64,000 nucleotides of DNA from Candidatus Aegiribacteria sp. MLS_C (GTDB taxonomy: Bacteria; Fermentibacterota; Fermentibacteria; Fermentibacterales; JCC-6). The notes below the pieces were generated by a model. It was not told the origin of the DNA. It saw only the letters and a list, made by a program, of their open reading frames with translations, and made no database searches. Within the stretch, counting starts at the first letter, position 1. Each line of letters begins with the position of its first letter. The stretch spans positions 152,487-216,486 of the forward strand of contig LQBI01000032.1 of NCBI GenBank assembly GCA_002030045.1, given 5' to 3'. The position numbers and the translations under genes were made by a program. Below are positions 1 through 8,333 of this stretch, in pieces.

Positions 1-104
1 TAAACGGAAGGGCATCTCGATGTCCATACTTGCACCGGGAACGCCTCTTGTGAATATTCATCTTTTACAGGTCTATTTCCATCACAGGACGGGGGATTCA
101 CCCT

Positions 105-647
105 ATGAGGACCGGAATAGAACAGCTGGAAAGCTCTGACATAGCCAGGATCACCAGGGCATGCGTACCTGTGAGGGTCATGGCAGGGGACGAGCTGATC
201 GAGAAGGGAGAGGGTTCCGACGACCTGTATATTGTCGCGGAGGGGTCCTTCAAGGTTTACGACGACACGCTGGGGGAGGATTTCGTACACGCCATCCTCG
301 AGCAGGGGGACATCTTCGGAGAGATGTCCTTCATCGACGGGATCACCAGGTCCGCTTCCGTCAAGGCCCTTTCAGACGGAACGGTCCTGAGAATGGGCAA
401 GAGAGAGTTCGACTCGCTTCTCGCAGCCAGTCCGGACACGGCGATGCTGTTCATCTTCTCCCTGGCCAGGGTCATCACCAGGCGCCTCAGGGACGTGAAC
501 ATAGCCCTTCGCAACATAACCTTCAACGAGAGCGAACGGGACACCGAGACGGTCATTAGGGAGGTCATATCGCAGATGCGCCAGGCTGTGCACATCGAAC
601 TGATCTCCGATGACGAAACGGATGATGAGGCGGGAGGTGTGCCATAA
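105..647 (+). CDS. Stand-alone cyclic nucleotide-binding domain protein (CRP-like sensor without HTH)
   Basis: The 180-residue product has one cNMP-binding beta-roll (about residues 15-130). The phosphate-binding cassette is visible as FGEMSFIDGITRSASVKA, with the Glu and the Arg-Ser pair that contact cyclic nucleotide in CRP. The rest is a helical tail with an acidic end (SDDETDDEAGG). There is no helix-turn-helix, so it is probably a soluble sensor or adaptor rather than a DNA-binding regulator. A class III nucleotidyl cyclase at 36496 could supply the ligand. The ATG follows a purine-rich GACGGGGG stretch. The stop overlaps the region where the next gene probably begins, so the two are likely co-transcribed. 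The ligand and partner cannot be told from sequence. The 104 bases upstream show no gene. Confidence 0.85.
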   Translation: MRTGIEQLESSDIARITRACVPVRVMAGDELIEKGEGSDDLYIVAEGSFKVYDDTLGEDFVHAILEQGDIFGEMSFIDGITRSASVKALSDGTVLRMGKREFDSLLAASPDTAMLFIFSLARVITRRLRDVNIALRNITFNESERDTETVIREVISQMRQAVHIELISDDETDDEAGGVP

Positions 648-679
648 GATCCCTCCGAATACCGGTCCCGCCTGTACTG

Positions 680-1246
680 GTGATCGGAGTGCTGGTCTCC
701 CGGACTGTCAGCGCCGAAATCCTCTGGGAATGGGACATGGGAGAGCTGCCTTCGGGCTGGTGGGCAAATGAATACTGGGACTTCCCCGATACGGGAGCGC
801 TGTCCTTCGTCCATGCCCAGACCTCGGGATCATACTCCGTGTCGGAGCTGGCCGAGATGCGGTCGGACACGATGACCGTGCCTGCCGGAGTGGATACAAT
901 GGTGGTGACCGTTTTCGACACATGGGAATGGGACGGGTGGTACACCACCGGTGAGTCAAACTGCTGCATCTGGCTCAGGGTGATGGTGCCCGGGGGAGAC
1001 TACTACACCATCGAGTTCGACAGCCACGGATGGGGCTTCAAGGAATCCGGGCAACCGATGAACGCCGCGGTTGAAGTGCCTCTTGCCGCCGGCCAGCAGT
1101 TCTACCTCTACTTCTACTCCTACGCCGGCGCCAGCTACGGGGCCATGGCGGAAATGCTGTGGACGGTGGACCATCTGGTGATAACCGACACCGGGGGGAC
1201 CTCCCTTCAGCGGAGCACCTGGGGATCCATCAAGTCGGTCTTCTGA
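680..1246 (+). CDS. Small secreted beta-rich protein with C-terminal LQxSTWGxIK tail
   Basis: The mature part (after the VSA/E site) is rich in Trp, Tyr and Gly and looks like a beta-sandwich or lectin-like fold. It ends in SLQRSTWGSIKSVF, a tail that recurs in the genes at 57304 and 33226. No catalytic motif is seen. The listed start is the first conventional codon in frame (GTG), but it leaves a signal peptide of only about 12 residues. The frame stays open upstream to 629. An ATA codon at 644-646 sits 7 bases after a GGGAGG ribosome site, overlaps the upstream stop as ATAA, and would add RSLRIPVPPVL to give a complete signal peptide. I therefore suspect the real start is ATA at 644, or an ATG mutated to ATA. 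The function is unknown. Confidence 0.75.
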   Translation: MIGVLVSRTVSAEILWEWDMGELPSGWWANEYWDFPDTGALSFVHAQTSGSYSVSELAEMRSDTMTVPAGVDTMVVTVFDTWEWDGWYTTGESNCCIWLRVMVPGGDYYTIEFDSHGWGFKESGQPMNAAVEVPLAAGQQFYLYFYSYAGASYGAMAEMLWTVDHLVITDTGGTSLQRSTWGSIKSVF

Positions 1247-1253
1247 CAGACAG

Positions 1254-3110
1254 CTAGGTAAGAAGTCCGGCCACCATCCTTGCGAACTCCGCCGGGTTCT
1301 CCGGCCTTCCTCCGGCTATCACGGTTCCCAGGTCGTAGAGTATCCTGACGCCGTCCTTCAGCCGCTGACCGGACCTGTCCACTTCGAAAAGCTCCTGGAG
1401 CCTTACGATGACGGGATGCCCCGGGTTCAGCTCGAGTATTCTCCTTGTCTCGGGCATCTCCTGATTCAGCGACCTCATTACCCTTCGCATCATCTCCCCG
1501 GGGTCTCCGCGATCGCTTACGAGGATGCAGGGATTCTCCCTGAGCCTGGGTGAGAACCTCACCGCCGCAACCCTGTCCCCCAGCTGGTCCTTCACGTACT
1601 CCAGCAACCCGGCGAAGGTCTCCTCGGCATGTTTCTTCTCGGCCTTCTCGGCCTCTGTGAGTTCCTCCTCCGCCACCTCGCTGGACAGAGGCACGAGCTT
1701 CCTGCCCCTGTACTCACCCAGTACCTGCAGCATGAACTCGTCAACAGGGCTGTCGAACAGGAGGACCTCCTCGCCGCCGGCGGACTCGAGGTAGGGAGAG
1801 TTCGACAGCTCGCGCCAGTCGGTGCCGGTGAGGTAATAGACCCTGTCGCTTCCTTCGGGCAGCTCCTCGATAAACTCCCTCAGGCCGATCCTGCGGTCGC
1901 CTTTCCCGGAGGTCCGGACCAGCAGGAGGTCTGCGAGACGCTCCCTGTTCTGCTCGTCGGAGTAGACTCCCTCCTTTAGGAGATCTCCGAAGTTGTCGAA
2001 GAACCTGCCGTACCTCTCCCGGTCCTGCCCCATCATCTCTTCCAGCCGGCCGATAACCCTGCCGGTGAGGGCCTTGCGTATGACCCTGACCGTTCTGTTC
2101 TCCTGAAGGGTCTCCCTGGAGATGTTCAGCGGCAGGTCCGAGGACTCCACCACTCCCTTCACGAATCGCAGGTATCTGGGCAGGAGTTCGTCGGCCTCCT
2201 CCTCTATCAGCACCTTCCTAATGAAGAGCCTGACCCCGGTCCTGTAGTCGGGCATCAGCATCTCGATGGTCCGCGAAGACGGTATGTAGAGCAGGGAGTA
2301 GAACTCCGTGGTGCCCTCGGCGTGAAAGACCATCCTGGAGAGAGGTTCACCGGGGTCGTAGCTCAGGTGCCTGTAGAACTCCGCGTACTCCTCGTCGGTC
2401 ACCTCCTCCTCGGGCCTGGTCCATATGGGCTTCTGGCTGTTGACGGGTTCCTTCTCCCGGTCCTCGCCCTCTTCCGTGGATACGTACACAGGATAGGCGA
2501 TGAAGTCGGAGTACTTCCTTACCAGCTCCCTCAGGCGCCAGCTGTCGAGGTACTCGTCCATGTCCTCCTTCAGATGGAGGATAACACTGGTCCCCTCAGG
2601 AACCTCCTCCTCCTCCTTCACCGTGAAGGTGTCGTGCCCGGTGGACGTCCATCGATTACCCTGCTGCTCCGAACCCGATCGCCTTGAGAGGACCTCGACC
2701 ATGTCCGCAACCATGAATGCCGAATAGAAGCCCACTCCGAACTGCCCGATGAGTTCGGGTGCGGACCGTTCCCCCTCCGAGGAGAGTTTCTCGAGGAAAC
2801 CCCGTGTCCCGGAGCCGGCGATGATGCCCAGCTCCCGGGCCATCTCGTCACCGGTCATACCTATGCCGTTGTCGCGTACCGTGAGCGTTCCGGCTTCCCT
2901 GTCCGGGACCACGTCTATCCTCAGCTCCCTGTCCCTGTCCAGTTCAGGGTCGGTCAGCATTCTGAAGCGCAGCTTGTCAAGCGCGTCGGATGCGTTGGAG
3001 ATCAGCTCCCGGAGGAAGATGTCCGGGTGCGAGTAAAGGCTGTTGATGACTATGTCCAGGACTTTCCTCGTCTCCGCCCTGAACTTGAGCTTCCTTGTGC
3101 TGCGTGTCAT
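1254..3110 (-). CDS. htpG: Hsp90-family chaperone HtpG
   Basis: The 618-residue protein has the standard HtpG length. The N-terminal GHKL ATPase domain shows LRELISNASDALDKLR, DNGIGMTGDEMA and the lid/ATP motif GQFGVGFYSAFMV. Middle and C-terminal dimerisation domains follow, with no internal linker or MEEVD tail, as expected for bacteria. It is a cytosolic ATP-dependent chaperone dimer. The ATG at 3110 is preceded by GGAGGAAGC, so the 24 in-frame residues upstream are not used. It lies 25 bases after the sulfatase-like gene on the same strand and is probably read from the mla transcript or an internal promoter. Convergent with the secreted-protein gene, with only 7 bases between stops. Confidence 0.97.
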   Translation of the reverse strand: MTRSTRKLKFRAETRKVLDIVINSLYSHPDIFLRELISNASDALDKLRFRMLTDPELDRDRELRIDVVPDREAGTLTVRDNGIGMTGDEMARELGIIAGSGTRGFLEKLSSEGERSAPELIGQFGVGFYSAFMVADMVEVLSRRSGSEQQGNRWTSTGHDTFTVKEEEEVPEGTSVILHLKEDMDEYLDSWRLRELVRKYSDFIAYPVYVSTEEGEDREKEPVNSQKPIWTRPEEEVTDEEYAEFYRHLSYDPGEPLSRMVFHAEGTTEFYSLLYIPSSRTIEMLMPDYRTGVRLFIRKVLIEEEADELLPRYLRFVKGVVESSDLPLNISRETLQENRTVRVIRKALTGRVIGRLEEMMGQDRERYGRFFDNFGDLLKEGVYSDEQNRERLADLLLVRTSGKGDRRIGLREFIEELPEGSDRVYYLTGTDWRELSNSPYLESAGGEEVLLFDSPVDEFMLQVLGEYRGRKLVPLSSEVAEEELTEAEKAEKKHAEETFAGLLEYVKDQLGDRVAAVRFSPRLRENPCILVSDRGDPGEMMRRVMRSLNQEMPETRRILELNPGHPVIVRLQELFEVDRSGQRLKDGVRILYDLGTVIAGGRPENPAEFARMVAGLLT

Positions 3111-3135
3111 GCTTCCTCCTTCCTTCTCCTGCGGT

Positions 3136-4059
3136 TCAGCGGATCCGCCCCTCCAGGAAAGGTACCTCGAACACCTTTTCATGGAAGACCGGACCGTGAC
3201 CGAAATACCCGTCCTCCCCGAAGAGTTCGCCGTGGTCGGAGGTAACGGTTATGTACGTGTTCTTAGGCACCAGGTCGAATAGTTTCTCGAAGACGCCGTC
3301 CAGGTATCGGACAGTTTCGACCTGCCTTGCCCTGAGCCGGTCCAGCTGGTCCTGGTCGAAGAACCTGGGGGGACCCTCGTCCTCTACCAGCCTGCCTCCC
3401 ACCACATGGTCGTCCAGGTGCTTGAACACTCCGTGCACGCCGCTGATCCTTGGCCACTGGTTCTTCGGCTCGCTGGGAAGCGCGTAGGGGTAGTGGGTCT
3501 CGCCTACGTTCAGGAGGTAGAAGCTGGGTCTGTCCGGGCTGAATCTCATCTCGTCCAGCATGGCCGCCATGTCGTTGTGGTCCGGCATCAGCTTCCAAGA
3601 ATCGAACCCGCAGTTCACCGGAGTGTAGCTGTTCAGGACCGGCAGGGATACCATTGCCCTCGTTATGTATCCGAGGCCGCTGCGAAGGTAGTCGGGCAGA
3701 TAGAGCCTGGGGACCAGGCTCCTGAATGAGATGCCCTCCGCCCCAAGCCTCTCGTTGAACTTCAGAAAATCCTTCTTGTAGTACTCGGAGGCGAAAACGT
3801 TCCTGGGACTCGAATGCGGCATGAGGCCCATGAGAAGGTTGTAGTGCGAGGGCGCCGTCCAGGAGGCATATGAATACCTGCATTCCGTCTCGCCGAGCTT
3901 CATGATGGTACGGGGCGCGGCCTCCATGAAGGTGTCGTACCTGCAGCTGTCCAGGATGACTATTATGTAGTTCAGGAGTCCGTCGAACTCCGGCTGCCGC
4001 CGGGGCTCCGGGCCACCATTATCCGTGTTCCTCACCCTTTTTCTTCCGAAGACTGTCAT
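3136..4059 (-). CDS. Sulfatase-superfamily (alkaline phosphatase-like) hydrolase
   Basis: Product of 307 residues. The metal-site Asp is in IIVILDSCRYDTF (near residue 37), a likely Thr nucleophile is in SYASWTAPSHYNLLMG, and the distal metal ligands are in TVTSDHGELFGEDGYFGHG. These are the family's Asp, Thr/Ser/Cys, Asp-His and His positions. There is no CxPxR formylglycine signature, so it is not a classical sulfatase and is more like phosphoglycerol or phosphoethanolamine transferases. No signal peptide or membrane segments are seen, so it appears cytosolic. It sits between the mla operon and htpG on the same strand, 102 bases after the auxiliary lipoprotein gene. The ATG has GGAGG just upstream. 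The substrate is unknown. Confidence 0.8.
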   Translation of the reverse strand: MTVFGRKRVRNTDNGGPEPRRQPEFDGLLNYIIVILDSCRYDTFMEAAPRTIMKLGETECRYSYASWTAPSHYNLLMGLMPHSSPRNVFASEYYKKDFLKFNERLGAEGISFRSLVPRLYLPDYLRSGLGYITRAMVSLPVLNSYTPVNCGFDSWKLMPDHNDMAAMLDEMRFSPDRPSFYLLNVGETHYPYALPSEPKNQWPRISGVHGVFKHLDDHVVGGRLVEDEGPPRFFDQDQLDRLRARQVETVRYLDGVFEKLFDLVPKNTYITVTSDHGELFGEDGYFGHGPVFHEKVFEVPFLEGRIR

Positions 4060-4161
4060 TCTGCCTCCATGGGCTATTCGCCGAAAAGTCTCACTCTCAC
4101 AGATATTTCTGCCCGCTGCTCGAAGTTCCCGCCGGTCGGCCGGAAGGACCGGGCCTTCGGA

Positions 4162-4788
4162 TCAGCGGATCGGGAGTGTCGAGGACCAGATGTCGCTCAT
4201 GACCTCTTCGGTCCATATGCCGACCAGTATGTCCATAGCGGAGGCCAGGGAAGCGTAGCTCGGAGAATCGAGTTCCCAGTGAAAGCGGTAGTTCTCCTGG
4301 AATAGAAGCTGGTAGCTGTCGCCGTCCAGCATTGTGACGTCCACGTCCAGGACCGCCTCCCACCGGTCTCCGCTGGTCCTCCCCCCGAACTCCCTGACGT
4401 AGCCCTCTATGATCAGGTCTTCCGGAAGCATCGTGGACTTCCTGAGCACGGCACCCCACGCACCGGCACTGATCATGTCCCTCAGCAGGATGTCCGGCAG
4501 CATCTCCATGGGTCTGCCGCTCCAGACGTCAGTGGAGGATCTGTTTACGGTCCCGTCCTCGCCCACCACGGTCATCTGCACTCCCTGCACCGACTGGCAG
4601 GCGGAGAAATCCTTGATATGGACCACGTGTCCGGAACATCCCGTCCAGGGATCCCGAGTGTCGGGCTCGATCATCCACACGGTGGCCGCTGACTCGGCAT
4701 CACCACCAATGGGGACGTTGACCGTTATACATGAAGATGTTGCTATCACAACAGCAGTCAATACGATGACAAACGGCCTGTGCATCAC
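4162..4788 (-). CDS. ABC-transport auxiliary lipoprotein (PqiC/DUF330-like) of the Mla system
   Basis: A 208-residue lipoprotein: the hydrophobic leader ends in a lipobox-type TSSC, followed by a polar domain with alternating hydrophobic residues. It begins 4 bases inside the mlaD gene (overlap 4785-4788), so translation is coupled. In Mce/Mla/Pqi operons the gene after the MCE protein commonly encodes a small lipoprotein that links the MCE assembly to the outer membrane. Position and lipobox support that role. Sequence similarity to PqiC is too weak to judge by eye. Confidence 0.7.
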   Translation of the reverse strand: MMHRPFVIVLTAVVIATSSCITVNVPIGGDAESAATVWMIEPDTRDPWTGCSGHVVHIKDFSACQSVQGVQMTVVGEDGTVNRSSTDVWSGRPMEMLPDILLRDMISAGAWGAVLRKSTMLPEDLIIEGYVREFGGRTSGDRWEAVLDVDVTMLDGDSYQLLFQENYRFHWELDSPSYASLASAMDILVGIWTEEVMSDIWSSTLPIR

Positions 4789-5654
4789 TGCCAGACCCCC
4801 TCTCCCGAAGTTCGTACCAGAAATCCCGCAGGATCGTTCCTTAACATCTCGAGGAGTCCGGAGAGGTTCCTGAGGGTTTCCGAACTCTCAACAATGAATT
4901 CGTCAAGTTCCACCGCCAGCCGTCCCAGGGGTCCTGTAAGGGAACTGATCTCCGTTACAAGGGAATCGAGTCCGGCGGCAAGGTCAGGGGCTGCGGTCTC
5001 CAGTCTCAGCACGAGCCTGTCAAGGTCCGCACCAAGCCTGGAGTATATCACCAGCAGCTCATCGAGGTTCTGCGAATTGCTGAGCAGGGCAGTCTCAAGC
5101 CTCTCCACCCTCTCCTTCGAGAGTATGGCATTGGTGTTCTCCAGCAGCTCCATCAGCTGGTCGTTCAAAGCCTTGAAATCCATCTCGTTAAGCATCCTGG
5201 TCAAGCCGAGGATCGTGGAGGTGGCGGTCTGGATTGTACCCTCCTCCACGGGTATCACTGTGAATTCAGGATCGAAGCTGTACTCCGGTTCAACGTACCC
5301 GCCGGCTGATTCGGCACTGAGGTTTATCACCTGCAGGCCCGTAATTCCTATGAGCTGCATCGTAGCCCTGATGGTGGAGTCGATTCCGAAGTCCGACCTA
5401 ATCTCCATCCTGACCTCCACCAGCCTTCCGTCCGGGGCTATATCGACGCCGGCCACACGGCCCACCGGTACTCCGTTGTACATCACGTTGCTGCCGCGGT
5501 TCAGCCCCTGTACGGACCATGGGAAATAGCTGACGTACATGGTGTTGTTCTGCTCGCGGAAACCGCCGCTGAGCCATACTGTCAGCACCACGGTCCCCAT
5601 TATTCCGAAGAAGAAGAAGAGTCCGAGCTTGAACTTGTTCCCTGTCATGGACAT
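4785..5654 (-). CDS. mlaD: MCE-domain lipid transport protein (MlaD-like)
   Basis: Product of 289 residues. One N-terminal membrane helix (residues about 8-30) is followed by an MCE domain with the expected GLNRGSNVMYNGVPVGRVAGV core. After the domain comes a long amphipathic helical tail (residues about 140-285, NEMDFKALNDQLMELLENTNA and similar), typical of single-MCE proteins that form a ring plus a helical tube. It would span the periplasm from the MlaE/F transporter towards the outer membrane, passing phospholipid. It lies 1 base after mlaF and overlaps the lipoprotein gene by 4 bases. A second ATG two codons later could also be used. Confidence 0.92.
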   Translation of the reverse strand: MSMTGNKFKLGLFFFFGIMGTVVLTVWLSGGFREQNNTMYVSYFPWSVQGLNRGSNVMYNGVPVGRVAGVDIAPDGRLVEVRMEIRSDFGIDSTIRATMQLIGITGLQVINLSAESAGGYVEPEYSFDPEFTVIPVEEGTIQTATSTILGLTRMLNEMDFKALNDQLMELLENTNAILSKERVERLETALLSNSQNLDELLVIYSRLGADLDRLVLRLETAAPDLAAGLDSLVTEISSLTGPLGRLAVELDEFIVESSETLRNLSGLLEMLRNDPAGFLVRTSGEGVWQ

Positions 5655-5655
5655 G

Positions 5656-6417
5656 TCAGCTGCTTCCCTCCTCCTCTGCAGCGTTCCTCCTGAAGAAGGC
5701 CCTCACCCTCGGGTCACCGCTCCGGTCCCGGAGTTCCTGTGCCGTACCGGATGCGATTATTCCCCTTGCGTCTTCATCCAGCATGACCACCCTGTCCGAG
5801 ATAGCAAATATACTGGCCAGTTCGTGGGTAACAATGACCACGGTGGTCCCAAGTGACCTGTTTATGGACCTTATCAGGTCGTCCAGATGGGATGAGGTCA
5901 CGGGATCCAGGCCCGCCGACGGCTCGTCGAAGAACAGGACCTCGGGATCAAGTGCCATGGCCCTGGCCAGTCCCGCCCTCTTCTGCATCCCCCCGGAGAC
6001 CTCCAGGGGGTTGGAATCAGCGAAGTCGGCAAGACCCACGGTATCAAGCTTGCTGCATGCCACCGTCTCGATCTGCCTGTCGGTGAGGTCGGTGTATTCC
6101 TTCAGCGGGAGCATCACGTTCTCGATAATGGACAGGTTCCCGAGCAGGGCCCCGGACTGGAAGGTCACTCCCCATCTCCTCCTGGCCTTCTGCAGAGCTT
6201 CGGGACTGGACCAGATATCAATGCCGTGGAACAGTATACGGCCCTTCCAGGGTTTCACCAGGCCAAGCAGGTGGTGCATCAGGGTGCTCTTGCCGCAGCC
6301 GCTCTTGCCCACCACCGCAAGTATCTCCCCCTCCTCCACCTCCAGGGAGACGCCGTCCAGCACCATCTGACGGCCCCAGCCCCCCTGCAGGTCCTCCACG
6401 GTCATCACGGTTCCCAT
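5656..6417 (-). CDS. mlaF: Phospholipid ABC transporter ATP-binding protein MlaF
   Basis: A 253-residue ABC ATPase. Walker A is GKSGCGKSTLMHHLLGL, the Q-loop FQSGALLGNLS, the signature VSGGMQKRAGLARAMALDP (the MlaF/Ttg2A-type SGGM-K-R form) and Walker B VLFFDEPSAGLDP, with the switch His in VIVTHELAS. The lack of membrane segments and the gene order fix it as the cytosolic motor for the permease upstream and the MCE protein downstream. It starts 1 base after the end of the permease gene, in one tight operon. Confidence 0.95.
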   Translation of the reverse strand: MGTVMTVEDLQGGWGRQMVLDGVSLEVEEGEILAVVGKSGCGKSTLMHHLLGLVKPWKGRILFHGIDIWSSPEALQKARRRWGVTFQSGALLGNLSIIENVMLPLKEYTDLTDRQIETVACSKLDTVGLADFADSNPLEVSGGMQKRAGLARAMALDPEVLFFDEPSAGLDPVTSSHLDDLIRSINRSLGTTVVIVTHELASIFAISDRVVMLDEDARGIIASGTAQELRDRSGDPRVRAFFRRNAAEEEGSS

Positions 6418-6418
6418 G

Positions 6419-7546
6419 CTACATGTTCAATCCCGGCCTGATGTGCACGAAGAGGAGCGACATGAGAGCATCGGACAGGATGACCATGAAAATGCTCATC
6501 ACCACAGCCGACGTGGTGGCCTGTCCCACCGCCGAGGCGCCTCCCCTGACCCTCATTCCCATGAAGCTGCCCACGGTGGCTATTATCACCGCGAAGACCA
6601 CGCTCTTCAGCATTCCCCACAGGATGTCCAGCGGTATAAGGGCCTTCCCCAGCTCCGACATGAAGGTCCTGGCCGGGAGTCCCAGGAACATGGTCCCGGC
6701 GAGGAGGCCTCCGAAGAGCCCGGAGATGTTCGCCAGGAGGACGAGGAAGGGCATCACGAACAGCAGGGCCATCATCTTGGGAGTGACGAGGTAGCTGAAG
6801 GTGTCGAAACCCATCACCCTCAGGGCGCTGACCTCCTCCCGGACCTGCATCGTGCCTATCTCCGCCGCGTAGGCGGAACCGGACCTTCCAGCGACCAGGA
6901 CGGCGGCCAGCATGGGGCCGATCTCCCAGGTGATGGAGTAACCGAGCAGCGCGGGCATGAAGGTCTCGGCGCCGAAGACCCTCATCTGGTAGCCGGCCTG
7001 GTAGCCAAGGACCACTCCAAGCAGCCAGTTGAGGGTGACGACTATGGGAATGGCCTTCCAGCCGGATTCCTCCATGTAGTAGAAGACCATCTGCCATCTT
7101 ATCCTGAGCGGGGTCAGGAGTATCTGGAAGAAAGAACCCACCGTCTCGAAGAGGAACTCGCCGAATGTCACCACCAGGCTCAGGAACTCGTAACCGTCCC
7201 TGCCCAGGGATTCGAATACCTCCCTGAAGGATGACGGGCGTTGTTCCTTCCTGGACCTGGACTCGAACTTTGCCAGGGTATCGAAGAGCCTGCTTACCGT
7301 TTCCGGGGCGTTCTCGATACCGACCCGCACCCCGGCCCTTTTCATCTCCCGGCAGAAGTCGAAAACAATCACGGCCGTCACGGTGTCTATGCCGGTACTT
7401 CCTGCGAAGTCCACCACCAGCCTGCCGTCGTCCAGGATCTCGCGCCGGTGGAGTCCGATGAATTCCCTTACCTGATCGATGTCCTCGTCCACCAGAACAC
7501 CGTGCACCCTCATCGAGGGGGAGTCGAAAGTGAGCTTTTCGAACAA
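6419..7546 (-). CDS. mlaE: MlaE-type permease with fused N-terminal STAS (MlaB-like) domain
   Basis: Product of 375 residues. Residues about 1-95 form a STAS domain with VVDFAGSTGIDTVTAV, like MlaB, which in proteobacteria is a separate subunit. Residues about 120-375 are an MlaE permease of about five helices, with GYQMRVFGAETFMP, SGSAYAAEIGTMQVREEVSAL (the conserved cytoplasmic coupling region) and MRVRGGASAVGQATTSAVV. It is the first gene of the mlaE-mlaF-mlaD-lipoprotein operon. The promoter should lie in the 130-base divergent gap shared with tonB at 7677. STAS-MlaE fusions are known in other phyla, so the architecture is notable but not unique. Confidence 0.93.
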   Translation of the reverse strand: MFEKLTFDSPSMRVHGVLVDEDIDQVREFIGLHRREILDDGRLVVDFAGSTGIDTVTAVIVFDFCREMKRAGVRVGIENAPETVSRLFDTLAKFESRSRKEQRPSSFREVFESLGRDGYEFLSLVVTFGEFLFETVGSFFQILLTPLRIRWQMVFYYMEESGWKAIPIVVTLNWLLGVVLGYQAGYQMRVFGAETFMPALLGYSITWEIGPMLAAVLVAGRSGSAYAAEIGTMQVREEVSALRVMGFDTFSYLVTPKMMALLFVMPFLVLLANISGLFGGLLAGTMFLGLPARTFMSELGKALIPLDILWGMLKSVVFAVIIATVGSFMGMRVRGGASAVGQATTSAVVMSIFMVILSDALMSLLFVHIRPGLNM

Positions 7547-7676
7547 AGGCGAACGTACCTCCGGAGTTGTGAGTTCGGTTCTCCTGTCAGGACCTAATTT
7601 AATCCATGGTCTTACGGGACGCTACAGCGGAATAATGACCGTCGTCCCGTGTATCATTGTCGAAGGAGGTGCTGGA

Positions 7677-8333
7677 ATGAGACATTCGGAGAACGGCAGC
7701 AGGGCCGGTACCATGGACTACGGGATGCTCTTCGGCGTGGCCGCGATCATCCTGATGTTCGAACTCGTGCCGGGAGCGTCCGTGGGAAGGCTGTCCACGA
7801 GAACGGTCAGCGAGGAGATGAGGGGGTTCGATCCCGGGGAACTGTACGAGGTCCCTCCCGAAATGCCGGAGGAGGACCCGGTGGATGTGGAGAGCATAAT
7901 AAGCAGCGAGATCCCCGAAGTAGTGCAGCCGGACCAGGTAATAAGCCTGGACCCTGACGCACAGGGGCTCGACACCGTTGCGACCGTGGACCCCAATGTC
8001 CTCGAGCCCGGCGTACCAGAGGATGAACGCATACCGGAGCCCGGGACCTTCGTACCTCACAGCGTTCACCCTGTATGCACCTACAGGCCCACGCCGGATT
8101 ATCCCGAGATGGCCCGTCAGGCCGGCGTGGAGGGAAGGGTGACGCTCCAGGTCTTCGTCTCGGCCGAGGGAGTGCCGCTGGAAGTCGTGGTGGTACAGAG
8201 CTCGGGACTCGCCAGCATGGACGAGGCGGCGAAGGAATCGATAATGAGGAGCAGCTGGTCGCCTGCGAAAAGGGACGACGGTGTCGCAGTGGGAGTGTGG
8301 ACCTCCGTGATCTACGATTTCGTGCTCGACTGA
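7677..8333 (+). CDS. tonB: TonB-family energy transducer
   Basis: Product of 218 residues. One N-terminal membrane helix (GMLFGVAAIILMFELVPG) leads into an acidic, Pro/Glu/Val-rich periplasmic linker (residues about 50-135). The C-terminal TonB domain carries YPEMARQAGVEGRVTLQVFV and EAAKESIMRSSWSPAKRDDG. The ATG has an ideal AAGGAGGT site 7 bases upstream, so the longer in-frame reading back to 7479 is not used. No exbB/exbD is adjacent. Its last 22 bases overlap the end of the convergent ABC ATPase gene. It likely couples inner-membrane energy to outer-membrane transport; the partner receptors are not in the window. Confidence 0.9.
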   Translation: MRHSENGSRAGTMDYGMLFGVAAIILMFELVPGASVGRLSTRTVSEEMRGFDPGELYEVPPEMPEEDPVDVESIISSEIPEVVQPDQVISLDPDAQGLDTVATVDPNVLEPGVPEDERIPEPGTFVPHSVHPVCTYRPTPDYPEMARQAGVEGRVTLQVFVSAEGVPLEVVVVQSSGLASMDEAAKESIMRSSWSPAKRDDGVAVGVWTSVIYDFVLD

